Below, in pieces: positions 50,417-59,314 of a DNA stretch of 64,000 nucleotides. The stretch comes from DATMER01 sp963741305. Its GTDB lineage: Bacteria; Acidobacteriota; Thermoanaerobaculia; Multivoradales; UBA5704. The stretch's first letter is position 1. Each line of letters begins with the position of its first letter. The stretch spans positions 6,510,001 through 6,574,000 of the forward strand of contig CAVUHL010000003.1 of NCBI GenBank assembly GCA_963741305.1. Direction: 5' to 3'. The notes beneath the pieces are model-generated. The model did not search any database. It had not been told where the DNA came from and saw nothing but the letters and a program-made list of their open reading frames with translations. The position numbers were made by a program, and so were the translations under genes.

Positions 50417-51934
50417 ATGACCATCGCCGCCAAGGCTGTTTCGAAGATCCGTGGTCTCCGCTGGTACATCTGCGCGCTTCTGTTCTTCGTCACGTTCATC
50501 AACTATGTCGATCGCGTTTCGCTCGGCGCGATGGCGCCGTTGCTCAAGGACGCCATCGGCTGGGACGACGCGGAGTTCGGATGGATCAACTTCGCGTTCC
50601 AGCTCTCGTATGCCGCCATGTTTCCATTCGCGGGACGCCTTCTCGACCGCGTCGGTGTACGCAACGGCCTCGCGATCGGCGTGCTCGTGTGGAGCGTCGC
50701 GGCGATGGCCCATTCTCTTGCGACGACCGTTCTCGGCTTCGCGCTCGCACGATTCCTCCTGGGCCTGGGCGAGGCGACGAACTTCCCCGCATGCGTCAAG
50801 GCCGTCGCCGAATGGTTCCCGAAGCGCCAGCGCTCGTTCGCCACGGGCATCTTCAACACCGGCACGAACTTCGGCGCCATGCTGCAGGGCGCGATGATGT
50901 GGCTCGCCGTGTCGTGGGGCTGGCAGGCAACGTTCATCGCGATCGGCCTGCTCGGCTTCGTCTGGCTCGCGGCGTGGATGAAGGGGTACCGGTCGCCCGA
51001 GGAGCATCCGCGCCTGTCGACCGAAGAGGCGGAGCTCATCCGCAGCGATCAGGAGCCTCCTGCGAAGGCGCTCTACGTTCCCTGGCAGTCGCTGCTCCGC
51101 TACCGCGAAGCGTGGGCGTTCTGCATCGGCAAGATGCTCACCGATCCGGTGTGGTGGTTCTACCTCACGTGGTTGCCGTCGTACCTGCAGCGCGAGCGCG
51201 GCGTCACGCTCGCCTCGGCTGCCGGCGCGCTGGTCGTTATCTACCTCGCCGCCGATCTCGGAAGCGTCTTCGGCGGCTGGTTGCCGGCATTCTTCATCCG
51301 CCGCGGCTGGTCCGCGACGCGCGCCCGCCTCGCCACGATGGCGATCTTCGCGGCCGGGCTTCCGATCTCGGCGCTCGGCGTGATGGCTGACGATCTGTGG
51401 ACGGCGGTGGCCTTCATCAGCATCGCCACCGCGTGTCATCAGGCGTGGTCCGCCAACATGTTCACCGTGGCGTCCGACGCCTTTCCGAACCGCGCCGTCG
51501 GCTCGGTGGTCGGGTTCGGCGGCATGTGTGGCGGCATCGGCGGCATGCTCATGCTGCTCGTCGCGGGCGGAATGCTGCAGTGGCTCGGCAACTTCACGGC
51601 GCTCTTTATCTTCGCGGGTGTGATGCATCCCCTCGCCTGGATCGCGATTCGCGCGCTGGTGGGGAAGAACATCACGCAGATCGACCTCGACAAGGGCCTC
51701 CGGACAGCGCAAAGCCCCGCGCTTTTCGCGATGGGGCTGGGGCTCATGGCCGTGGGTGCCGCGCTCGCCGCGCTCGTTTTCGCGAACTGGAGCTACATCC
51801 TGTCGGTGACGAAGAACTCGGTCGCCGCTGCCGCCGGTGGCGCGGCCTCCGCGACTTTGCTCGCCCTGATGGGCCTTGCGCTGGTCTACGCGAGCCGCGA
51901 AGTTCGGCTCGGTGCCGCCCGTTCGGCGGCGTGA
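50417..51934 (+). CDS. MFS hexuronate transporter (ExuT-like)
   Basis: 505 residues, about 12 hydrophobic segments. The first reads WYICALLFFVTFINYVDRVS followed by LGAMAPLLKDAIGWDD, the signature of the anion:cation symporter family that includes ExuT and GudP. The inter-TM2/3 motif GRLLDRVGVRNGL is present, as is LARFLLGLGEATNFPACVKA. Placed last in the rightward operon, nine bases after the SDR, it probably imports galacturonate or glucuronate across the inner membrane. Its 3' 693 bases recur at 53030-53722, and a shorter piece recurs at 56543-56697. Confidence 0.9.
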   Translation: MTIAAKAVSKIRGLRWYICALLFFVTFINYVDRVSLGAMAPLLKDAIGWDDAEFGWINFAFQLSYAAMFPFAGRLLDRVGVRNGLAIGVLVWSVAAMAHSLATTVLGFALARFLLGLGEATNFPACVKAVAEWFPKRQRSFATGIFNTGTNFGAMLQGAMMWLAVSWGWQATFIAIGLLGFVWLAAWMKGYRSPEEHPRLSTEEAELIRSDQEPPAKALYVPWQSLLRYREAWAFCIGKMLTDPVWWFYLTWLPSYLQRERGVTLASAAGALVVIYLAADLGSVFGGWLPAFFIRRGWSATRARLATMAIFAAGLPISALGVMADDLWTAVAFISIATACHQAWSANMFTVASDAFPNRAVGSVVGFGGMCGGIGGMLMLLVAGGMLQWLGNFTALFIFAGVMHPLAWIAIRALVGKNITQIDLDKGLRTAQSPALFAMGLGLMAVGAALAALVFANWSYILSVTKNSVAAAAGGAASATLLALMGLALVYASREVRLGAARSAA

Positions 51935-51943
51935 TCGCCCGCC
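51251..51943 (+). repeat. 693-bp direct repeat, copy 1 (3' end of MFS gene)
   Basis: From GCCGATCTCGG inside the MFS gene to GATCGCCCGC just past its stop, this segment recurs at 53030-53722 without visible insertions or deletions and with few substitutions. The two copies are 1.78 kb apart and bracket the toxin-antitoxin pair. Confidence 0.9.
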
Positions 51944-52021
51944 TCTCTTGGTGTGCAAACTGGCTGTTGAGTAGCACCTGAGCACGCCGGTGAGGCAGTC
52001 GTTCGAGGCAGCGTACGCTAC

Positions 52022-52570
52022 CTATCGGGAATTCGGGCCTGTGGAGAGGCTCGACGAGGCTGATTCGAACAGCTTGCGGAGTGCCGGCAGGGACAGCCAC
52101 AGGGTCAAGGGATGATCCGGTAATGCCTCAAACTCGAAGCGCGCATAGAAGGCTTTCGCCTTCTCGTGCTTGGCATCGATGATCACCGCGATGATTCCTA
52201 CATCCTCCGCAACACGCAAACAGCGAAAGAGCGCGTCAAACAAGAGATATTTCCCGAGGCCTTCTCCCTGCAACTCGCGATCTACAGCAAGTCTCGCCAA
52301 TCTCGCGATCGGCAGGGGGAAGTTTGGGAAACGCCGGGCGACCTGCGGCGACAGGTTCTTTTTATCGATCGAACCGACCGCGAGAGAGTAGTAACCCACG
52401 ATTCGGGTGGGTTCAGCGGCGCGCACCGCGACAAAGGTGCGAGTCACTCCCGATTCGTGGTTCTGGCGAGCGAAGCGGGCGAGGTAATCATCGAGCTCCG
52501 GCTCTCCGCAGTCAAACCGGCTGCGGTCGTGGTCTCGCTGGAGCGGTTCGACACGCCAGTCAACCGGCAT
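52022..52570 (-). CDS. GNAT acetyltransferase toxin (TacT/AtaT type)
   Basis: 182 residues. The opening CGEPELDDYLARFARQNHES and the acetyl-CoA motif VDRELQGEGLGKYLLFDAL are typical of toxins that acetylate aminoacyl-tRNA. The late AKAFYARFEFEALPDHPLTLWL is the usual C-terminal part, with the conserved tyrosine and F-x-F-x-x-L-P. Length is slightly above the usual 160-175. Its start overlaps the antitoxin's end by 11 bases on the same strand, the standard two-gene layout. It lies between the two MFS direct repeats. Confidence 0.9.
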   Translation of the reverse strand: MPVDWRVEPLQRDHDRSRFDCGEPELDDYLARFARQNHESGVTRTFVAVRAAEPTRIVGYYSLAVGSIDKKNLSPQVARRFPNFPLPIARLARLAVDRELQGEGLGKYLLFDALFRCLRVAEDVGIIAVIIDAKHEKAKAFYARFEFEALPDHPLTLWLSLPALRKLFESASSSLSTGPNSR

Positions 52571-52853
52571 CGCGCTCGCGTTGACTCAGATATTGGCGCG
52601 CGGCCGCCTCGAGGCGAGGCCGAGGCCGGTCGGTATCGTCGAGGGCTGCCAGGAAGGCCTCCCAGTCGCGTGGAGTCAACGTCAGGGTTTCGTGCTCGGC
52701 CACGACTTCCTTGGCGCGATCAGCCGCGGTCGACACGAGAAAGCTTGAGAGCGACATCCCGCTGTAGGATGCAGCCCGGGAAAGAAGTCTCTTGACGTCT
52801 GCGGAGACCCGCAGGTCGATTCGTTCGTCATGTTGGCTCGTTGCAGTGGGCAT
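52560..52853 (-). CDS. DUF1778 antitoxin
   Basis: 97 residues from the ATG at 52853, preceded by GAGGTG; an ATG at 52865 would add four residues. The ribbon-helix-helix part is RIDLRVSADVKRLLSRAASY followed by SGMSLSSFLVSTAADRA. The C-terminal neutralising tail includes LTLTPRDWEAFLAALDD. DUF1778 proteins pair with GNAT toxins and repress their own operon as complexes. The partner starts before this gene ends. Confidence 0.9.
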   Translation of the reverse strand: MPTATSQHDERIDLRVSADVKRLLSRAASYSGMSLSSFLVSTAADRAKEVVAEHETLTLTPRDWEAFLAALDDTDRPRPRLEAAARQYLSQRERDAG

Positions 52854-53029
52854 GATGCACCTCATTCAGCGTTTAGCAGCCTGAAGGATAGCACGTACGG
52901 AGGAAGTACGGAGGCGTGGCCGTATAGGGCACCAGCGACTCTGGAGAGGGGCGGGCGACCTCTTCCTTCGCCTCCACCACGAGCCGGGTGCCCCAATCTG
53001 GGGACGCGACGAGGAATCTGGCCGGGGGC

Positions 53030-53713
53030 GCCGATCTCGGAAGCATCTTCGGCGGCTGGCTGCCGGCATTCTTCATCCGCCGCGGCTGGTCCGGGACGCG
53101 CGCCCGCCTCGCCACGATGGCGATCTTCGCGGCCGGGCTCCCGATCTCGGCGCTCGGCGTGATGGCTGACGATCTATGGACGGCAGTGGCCTTCATCAGC
53201 ATTGCCACCTCGTGTCATCAGGCGTGGTCCGCCAACATGTTCACGGTGGCGTCCGACGCTTTTCCGAACCGGGCCGTGGGCTCGGTCGTCGGGTTCGGCG
53301 GCATGTGCGGCGGTATCGGCGGCATGCTCATGCTGCTCGTCGCGGGCGGAATGTTGCAGTGGCTCGGGAGCTTCACGGCGCTCTTTATTTTCGCGGGCGT
53401 GATGCATCCTCTAGCCTGGATCGCGATTCGCGCGCTGGTGGGAAAGAACATCGCGCAGATCGACCTCGACAAGGGCCTCCGGACAGCGCAAAGCCCCGCG
53501 CTTCTCGCCATGGGGCTGGGGCTCATGGCCGTGGGCGCCGCGCTCGCCGCGCTCGTCTTCGCGAACTGGAGCTACATCCTGTCGGTGACGAAAAGCTCCG
53601 TCGCCGCTGCCGCCGGTGGCGCTGCCGCTGCGAGCTTGCTTGCCCTGATGGGCCTTGCGCTGGTCTACGCGAGCCGCGAAGTTCAGCTTGGTGCCGCCCG
53701 TTCGGCGGCGTGA
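53030..53713 (+). pseudogene. Truncated second copy of the MFS transporter (C-terminal half)
   Basis: Only the last 227 codons are present, in frame from ADLGSIFGGWLPAFFIRRGW to the same REVQLGAARSAA end as the intact gene. The N-terminal six helices are absent. Upstream the sequence is unrelated; an ATG at 52988 opens the frame but adds only 14 residues of non-homologous sequence. Protein differences from the full gene are few and conservative, so the copy is recent. It is unlikely to work as a transporter. Confidence 0.85.
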
Positions 53714-53866
53714 TCGCCCGCACTGCACCAGGTGAGTGTGCCTGCTGACGGGTGCGTGGCCCCCACGGCGGCGGCGCGCACCGTGGCCACCGCTCTGAGG
53801 AGCGCAGGAATCCCCATCCTTTCATGAGCTCTTGAAGAGCCGCCCCAGCAGAGCCATAAACCCGCC

Positions 53867-56502
53867 TCACCTTTGCTCCGGCTTTTCCTGCACGGCCTTC
53901 AGATTCCGGAGCGCTGCCAGGTTCCTCCGCGCAATCTTCGTGTCCGGATGATCCGGCCCAAGCCTAGCCTCCCAGATCGCCAACGCCTGCTCGTAGTACG
54001 GCCGGGCTGCCGCAAGATCTCCCTGACTCTGAAGAAGGACCCCGAGGTTGTTCAGGCTTAGTGCGGAGTCCGGGTGCTCGGCGCCCAGAACCTTTTCTTT
54101 GATCGCCAACGCCCGTTCGTAGTACGGCCGGGCTGCCGCAAGATCTCCCTGGCTCCGAAGAAGGAACCCGAGGTTGTTCAGGCTTAGTGCGGTGTCCGGG
54201 TGCTCGGCGCCCAGAACCTTTTCGTTGATCGCCAACGCCCGCTCGTAGTACGGCCGGGCTGCCGCAAGATCTCCCTGGCTCCGAAGAAGGAACCCGAGGT
54301 TGTTCAGGCTTCGTGCGGTGCCCGGGTGCTCGGCGCCCAGAACCTTTTCGTTGATCGCCAACGCCCGCTCGTAGTACGGCCGGGCTGCCGCAAGATCTCC
54401 CTGGCTCCGAAGAAGGAACCCGAGGTTGTTCAGGCTTCGTGCGGTGCCCGGGTGCTCGGCGCCCAGAACCTTTTCTTTGATCGCCAACGCCCGCTCGAGG
54501 TACGGTCGGGCTGCCGCAAGATCTCCCTGACTCTGAAGAAGGAACCCGAGGTTGTTCAGGCTGGTTGCCGTGTCCGGGTGCTCGGCACCCAGAACCCTCT
54601 CCCGAATCGCCAACGCCCTCTCATAGCACTGCCGGGCTGCCGCTAGATCTCCCTGACTATCCAGAAGGGCACCGAGGTTGTTCAGACTTCGTATGGTATC
54701 CGGGTGCTCGGCGCCTAGCTAGAACCTTCTCGTGGATCGCCAATGCTCGCTCTGAGTATGGACGGGCTCCTTGGAAGTCACCAATCATCGAGAGGTGGTA
54801 ATCCAAGGCGCTACAAAGCCGGGCTGCCCGTTCATCGTCACGCTGCCATGCCTCGTTGACCACGGACCGGAGGTGTGTTTGCCAAGCCACGAGGGGAGCC
54901 GGATAACCAGCCTTGTTCAAGCGGTTGGCCTCGGCAAAGAGCCCGTACTCAACCGCATTCCTGGCTTCGTCTTCTTCGTCAGAGCCTCGCACGAATTCCG
55001 CCACCAGCCGGTGCATCACCAGCGCGCCAGCTTTGCTGGCTTCGAGGAGCCCGAGGGCCGTCAGCCGGGCCAGAGCGTCTTCCGCCAGGAGGCGAGCATC
55101 CATCTCTAAATCCACGGTATTGAGGAGGAGATCCCGGGGGATTGGCTCCCCCGGAGCGAACCAGGCCGCTCGGGCGAGGAGCGCGAGAGCGAGGGCGTCG
55201 GTCTCGTCTTCCGGATGCAGCTTTTCGAGGCTCAGCGCGAAGGTGCGGCCGACGTGGGCTTCGTGGCTCGTCGGGGAGAGCCCGGCGAATCTTCCTTGGA
55301 GTGAGGGGTGCTGGAGGAGGCCGCCTTGCCGGAGGGCTTCCAGATAGACGGCCGGCTGGCCGTCGGGCGCTTCGGCGTAGCGTTCCAGGAAGCTTCCGGC
55401 CAGGTGGAGCGCCAGGGGGAGATCTCCCAACTCGGCGGCGAGGCCGGCCAACGCCGGATCTGTCTCCGGCAGGCCGGGGAAGGGTGCTGATCTGGACGGA
55501 CTCGACGCCCAACGAGCGGTCCCATCGTTGGCGCCGGCTGGTGAGGAGCACGCGGGCTCCTCCGGTCCGCGGGCGCCAGCGGTCGAGGAGGGATTCCTCT
55601 TCACAGTTGTCGAAGACGAGGAGACGGGGAATGGCGCGCATCCAGACCTCTTCCACGAGCCGCACCTGCTGATCGAGCGGCAGGTCGTCGTAGGACGGAT
55701 GGAGATCGAGGCTCGTCCCGCAGGCGGCGACCTCGGCAGGGACGGCGGCCGGGTCTGCGAAGCTCATCCAGAAGACACCTCCGTCGAAGGACCGGCCGTA
55801 GCGGTGGACGAATTCCGCGGCGAGTTGGGTCTTGCCGATCCCTCCGAGTCCGGTCGCGGCGGCAATCTCGACCGGACCAACGGCGGAGGTCTCCCCCGCC
55901 TTGAGCTGGCGGGCCAGGGTGCGGAGATCCTCCTGCCGGCCGACGAAGAGCGGGTTGTGGGAGAACGGCATACGCGATCCGGCGGGCAAGGGCCCCGGGT
56001 CCGGGATCCGGTCGAGGGGCAGAGCAGGGGTGGGATTCTCCTTGTATGAGCCGGGGAAAGGAGGAGGAGGAGATACAGGAAAGGCCGGCGGCCTGGCCGG
56101 CTTGGCCCGCTCGCGCTTCACCCCTGCGAGGAGCCGCACGCGGGAGGTGTCCTGGTCAAGGCCGACGAGATCGACGTAGACGACCTGCGGCAGCAGACCC
56201 GCGAGCTCCACCTCGCGGACGCGGACCGGGAGAAGGATGCCTTTCTCGCCGGTCGGGTCCTTCGCGAGGGCGGCTGCCCACTCGGGGGCACCGAATGGCG
56301 ATTCGATGTAGTCGGGAGACAGTACTGCAACTGTGCGCTCCGCTCCTGCGGTGGCCTTCTGCATGTCGAGCACGAAGTTGCCGCCCGGGCGGAAGTCCCA
56401 GTCCTGAATGATGGTCGTGTAGCCCTTCTCCTCCAGCACCCAGGCGATCCACACGGCCCAGTCGCGGTCGGCTCGGGTGTAGCTGATGAAGAAGTCGGTC
56501 AT
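53867..56502 (-). pseudogene. TIR-NB-ARC-TPR (bacterial NLR-like) gene with two frameshifts
   Basis: The ATG at 56502 opens a TIR domain (MTDFFISYTRADRDWAVWI; the glutamate of GAPEWAAAL is the expected NADase residue), about 1-125. A proline-rich linker follows, then an NB-ARC with FVGRQEDLRTLARQL, P-loop GLGGIGKTQLAAEF (about 225-240), RLLVFDNCEEES and RVLLTSRRQRWDRS. Near 55470-55500 the frame shifts and a short piece seems lost; it resumes as LAAELGDLPLALHLAGSFLE and runs to about 54723. There a 4-bp duplication (CTAGCTAG, 54715-54722) shifts it again, after which at least six TPR units follow to the stop at 53867. Such proteins are predicted defence or signalling NTPases with TPR sensors. 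This copy is broken unless the shifts are assembly errors. Confidence 0.8.
53920..54740 (-). repeat. Tandem 126-bp TPR repeats
   Basis: Each unit encodes 42 residues with YERALAI, E-K-V-L-G-A-E-H-P and S-L-N-N-L-G-F-L-L-x-S-Q-G-D-L-A-A-A-R-P-Y motifs. Units between about 54060 and 54480 are almost identical in DNA, so repeat number has probably changed recently. Confidence 0.85.
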
Positions 56503-56542
56503 GGCGTTTCGTGGAGAACGAAAGCATAGCGTGAGTGGTGCC

Positions 56543-56697
56543 GGCCGGGGGCTCCCATCTCGGCGCTCGACGTCGTGGCGGAAGACCTGTGGACGTCCGT
56601 GGCCTTCATCAGCATCGCCACCGCGTGTCATCAGGCGTGGTCCGCCAACATATTCATTGTGGCGTCCGACGCCTTTCCGAGCCGAGCCGTGGGGCTC
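56543..56697 (+). pseudogene. Third, decayed fragment of the MFS transporter gene
   Basis: About 155 bases match 51351-51508 inside the intact MFS gene, including a long stretch around GCGTGTCATCAGGCGTGGTC. More substitutions separate it than separate copies one and two. It lies just beyond the start of the TIR gene, on the opposite side from copy two. Confidence 0.8.
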
Positions 56698-56834
56698 CGA
56701 GATGCTGATTCGACTGTCGACGACGGATAACATCCGCAGGGATGGAGGGAGGGAACGGGCCTCGGCCAGGCCCGTCCCCGGGTTGACAGGACAGACCCCG
56801 GCCGTTTCAGGGCCTGCCCCGGTTTGAACTTGCT

Positions 56835-57249
56835 TCAGTTGTCAAAGAACCCACGAGAGGGGGCGGCTTCGCCGGCCCCTCTCCCTGATGCGCCTGCTCG
56901 TCTGCCGCGAGACCGGACCCAGGGTCCGGCATCCCGGTAGACGAGAAGAAGATCTCGCACCTCCTCCGAAACGCTCCGGCTCCGCGCGAGCGGTTTTTCT
57001 TGTGCGCGAGGCGCTCGTCTCGTGCGTGAGCCGTTTTTCTCGTGCGCGAGCCGCCCAACCTTGTGCGCGAGCCGCTCATCTCGGACCCGAGCCGCTCGCG
57101 CGCGGCCCGAGGTCTTCATGCCGCCATCGAGCCGTCATTCCCCAGATGAAGCCTCCAGGCTGACTAAACGATAACACTATGTATATTGTATAGTCAATTC
57201 AGCGGCGGAAGCGATGGAATCCGCGTCTGGTGGGTTCTTTGACAACTGA
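56835..57249. repeat. 415-bp element with 20-bp terminal inverted repeats
   Basis: A 20-base sequence beginning TCAGTTGTCAAAG at 56835-56854 recurs as its exact reverse complement at 57230-57249. Between them lie degenerate tandem repeats built on GTGCGCGAGCCG (about 56985-57110) and an A/T-rich patch with nested inverted repeats (TGACTA at 57161 with TAGTCA at 57191). No transposase frame is present. A non-autonomous mobile element is possible. No target duplication is obvious. Confidence 0.55.
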
Positions 57250-57329
57250 TTCACCGAAGTAAACATGCAGGCCCGGAGGGCGCGCAGGGACGGCGCGCGC
57301 CCTCCTTTTTTTGCTAACCTCAGCTCGCC

Positions 57330-57653
57330 ATGCGCTTTGGACTTTTCCGGCCTTTCAATCTGCAGATCAACGTCGCCCTGATGGTGCTGTGGGTCGTCAT
57401 CGGGGCGGGCGTCATCGCCATCGGGAGCCGGAGCGAGCAGCAGAACCCTCCCGGAGGCCTCCTCCTGCTCGGCGTGGGCCTGGCCGGTCCGGGGCTCCTG
57501 TCCCTGATGGCGCTTCTCCGCCCTGCCCTCTGGACGCAGATCGTCGATCCCGAGTACGACGCAGACAAAGCCAGGAAACATTTGATCGGGCTGTGCGTGC
57601 TGGGCCTGGCCGGCGTATTCCTGATCTGGTCGGCGGTTGGCCGCCTCCTGTAG
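57330..57653 (+). CDS. Small membrane protein
   Basis: 107 residues beginning MRFGLFRPFNLQINVALMVL, with three hydrophobic stretches (about 14-32, 43-63 and 87-105). A polar loop QIVDPEYDADKARKH lies before the last helix. I do not recognise a family. The reading frame has clean membrane-protein character and a plausible start, and is followed 12 bases later by another small membrane protein on the same strand, so a two-gene unit is likely. The function is unknown. Confidence 0.65.
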   Translation: MRFGLFRPFNLQINVALMVLWVVIGAGVIAIGSRSEQQNPPGGLLLLGVGLAGPGLLSLMALLRPALWTQIVDPEYDADKARKHLIGLCVLGLAGVFLIWSAVGRLL

Positions 57654-57665
57654 GATCATGCTGAA

Positions 57666-57818
57666 ATGACCCCGACACTCCGGACCGTTCTGGCCCTGCT
57701 CCTGTTCACGGGATGGCTCGCGCTGCTTTTCGTGGGATACGCCGCAGGCGGGGCCGTCCACCTGCTGCTGGCGGGCGCGCTCGGCCTCTTCCCTTGGAAG
57801 GCGCTGCGCGAGGTGTAG
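57666..57818 (+). CDS. 50-residue membrane protein
   Basis: Begins MTPTLRTVLALLLFTGWLA and ends PWKALREV. Two hydrophobic segments flank GYAAGGAVHLLLAGALG. Size and the G-G-x-V-H-L-L-L centre resemble Lmo0937/DUF5670-type small membrane proteins. The stop lies at the edge of the palindromic repeat 57814-57872, which probably ends transcription. Confidence 0.55.
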   Translation: MTPTLRTVLALLLFTGWLALLFVGYAAGGAVHLLLAGALGLFPWKALREV

Positions 57819-57872
57819 GGGCACCTCTTGTGGGTGCCCTTCCGGAAGGGCGGCCACAAGAGCCGCCCCTAC
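57814..57872. repeat. Palindromic intergenic repeat, likely bidirectional terminator
   Basis: A 29-base left arm starting GTAGGGGC pairs with a right arm ending GCCCCTAC at 25 of 29 positions around TTCCGGAA. Each arm can also fold on its own (GGGCACC/GGTGCCC and GGGCGGC/GCCGCCC). It sits exactly between two convergent genes. Similar GTAGGGGC...GCCCCTAC elements are dispersed in many bacterial genomes. Confidence 0.7.
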
Positions 57873-57873
57873 A

Positions 57874-58647
57874 TCACGCCCTGAAGTCTTCGACCGGGTT
57901 GCTCAGGATTCCGACCCCCGGGATCTCCACTTCCACCCGGTCTTCGTCGACCAGCGGGCCGACTCCGGCGGGCGTCCCGGTCAGAAGGACGTCCCCGCGC
58001 TCCAGGGTCATCATGCGTGAGGCGTAGACGAGGAGGTCCACGATCCCCCAGGCCATCTCGCTCGCGTGGCCGCGCTGGCGCTGCTCGCCGTTGACCCGCG
58101 TGATCACTTCCAGATTTTCCAGATCGGCATCAATGAGGATAGCCGGGCCGAGCGGGCAGAAGGTGTCGAAGGACTTGGCGCGGGAGAAGCACGGGTCCTT
58201 GCGCTGCAGGTCGCGGGCGGTCACGTCGTTGGCGCAGGTGACGCCCAGCACCGCCGCCCGCGCCTCTTCGGGGGTCGCGCGCTTCAGACGATGGCGCAGC
58301 ACCATGGCGATCTCTCCCTCGTGCTCGACCCGCTCGCTCTCCGGCGGCAGCACGATCGGCGAGCCCGGACCGGTCACGGAGGAGATCGCCTTGAGGAAGA
58401 TCACCGGCTCCGAGGGCATCGGGTTGTTCAGCTCCTTGGCGTGCTCGCGGTAGTTGCGGCCGATGGCCACGATCTTGCCGGGCAGCACCGGCGCAAGCGG
58501 CACGGCCGTGTCGAGCGGCACGGTGCGGCCGAACTCCCACCGGGCGGGCGGAGTCTCGAACGGGTCGGAGCGGAGGACGCGGAGCTCGGTCGTGCCCGGC
58601 TCCAGTACGGCGTAGGAACCTTCGGTTGCGATGCGGTAGAGGAGCAT
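57874..58647 (-). CDS. Fumarylacetoacetate hydrolase (FAH) family protein
   Basis: 257 residues. After a short N-terminal domain, the FAH fold shows the hallmarks KIVAIGRNYREHAKELNN, EPVIFLKAISSVTGPG, VEHEGEIAMVL (metal-binding glutamates), VTCANDVTARDLQRKD, FSRAKSFDTFCPLGPAI and VLLTGTPAGVGPL. Members act as acylpyruvases, oxaloacetate decarboxylases or 2-hydroxyhepta-2,4-diene-1,7-dioate isomerases; the sequence cannot separate these. It stands alone between a palindromic repeat and the envelope-protein pair. Confidence 0.9.
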   Translation of the reverse strand: MLLYRIATEGSYAVLEPGTTELRVLRSDPFETPPARWEFGRTVPLDTAVPLAPVLPGKIVAIGRNYREHAKELNNPMPSEPVIFLKAISSVTGPGSPIVLPPESERVEHEGEIAMVLRHRLKRATPEEARAAVLGVTCANDVTARDLQRKDPCFSRAKSFDTFCPLGPAILIDADLENLEVITRVNGEQRQRGHASEMAWGIVDLLVYASRMMTLERGDVLLTGTPAGVGPLVDEDRVEVEIPGVGILSNPVEDFRA

Positions 58648-58698
58648 GGGCGGTATTCTAGCCGGGCCGCCCCTCGCGGGCCTACCCGAAACCGCGGA

Positions 58699-59304
58699 TC
58701 ATTTGAGCTTGCATTCAACCGGGACTGTCTGGTTCGCTTCCACCGTGACAGTTTTTTCGCACGTCAGTAGTGTTCCTTGGAGAGACAACCTCACTGAATG
58801 CGTGCCAGGACTCACGACAAATTCACTGTAGGTGGAGCCTCGCCCTTCCTCATCAATTTCGATCATGGCCCCATCCGGCTCTGATGAGATGGCCAAATAG
58901 GCCACCCGCTTCTTGCTCAGAGCCAGCGCTACCTGGCTCTTGTTGAATGGAAGAATGAGATCGGATTCTCCTATCTCGTTGACGTCGGCGCTTCTCGCCC
59001 ATTCCAAGCGGTCTTTGATCTCGAAAAGGTACAGATCGGCGGCACGCGCAGCCTCGGAGGGTTGATCGGGAAGCGCCGAGAGCACCTGGTATTTCACCTG
59101 CGCCTTGGCGGCCGGGCTGAGCTCGATCGCCGCCCGCACCTCCCAGTCTGCCAATCCATCTCCGACGGCAGCCGAAGCCCCGGCCATGGCGGACATGGCC
59201 GCTGCTGCGCCGGGTTCCTGTTGACCGGTTTGCTGAGCCTGTCCAGCGGAACCGAGTCCAATCAGGAAGCCCAGAACCCATGGAACGAACATGGCCAGCT
59301 TCAT
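58699..59304 (-). CDS. Secreted protein with PEGA-like C-terminal domain
   Basis: 201 residues from the ATG at 59304, which follows AGGAGG; an upstream ATG at 59322 would add six residues. The signal peptide is KLAMFVPWVLGFLIGLGSAGQA. An Ala-rich stretch and a mixed domain follow (IKDRLEWARSADVNEIGESD). The end resembles PEGA/surface beta domains: VAYLAISSEPDGAMIEIDEE, SPGTHSVRLSLQG and KTVTVEANQTVPVECKLK. It probably acts in the periplasm. It follows the membrane protein gene by ten bases and is likely co-transcribed with it. Confidence 0.65.
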   Translation of the reverse strand: MKLAMFVPWVLGFLIGLGSAGQAQQTGQQEPGAAAAMSAMAGASAAVGDGLADWEVRAAIELSPAAKAQVKYQVLSALPDQPSEAARAADLYLFEIKDRLEWARSADVNEIGESDLILPFNKSQVALALSKKRVAYLAISSEPDGAMIEIDEEGRGSTYSEFVVSPGTHSVRLSLQGTLLTCEKTVTVEANQTVPVECKLK

Positions 59305-59314
59305 GGTAAACCTC

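Noticed and set aside
49619..51985. 788-codon minus-strand frame opposite the SDR and MFS genes
   Set aside because: Antisense of two clear genes; charged low-complexity sequence.
56985..57110. Possible CRISPR array
   Set aside because: The repeats are degenerate, spacers are short and uneven, and no cas gene is present; it fits a decayed tandem repeat better.
57177..57857. 226-codon minus-strand frame over the two small membrane genes
   Set aside because: The plus-strand frames give clean transmembrane proteins; the minus frame is polar low-complexity sequence ending in the inverted-repeat element.
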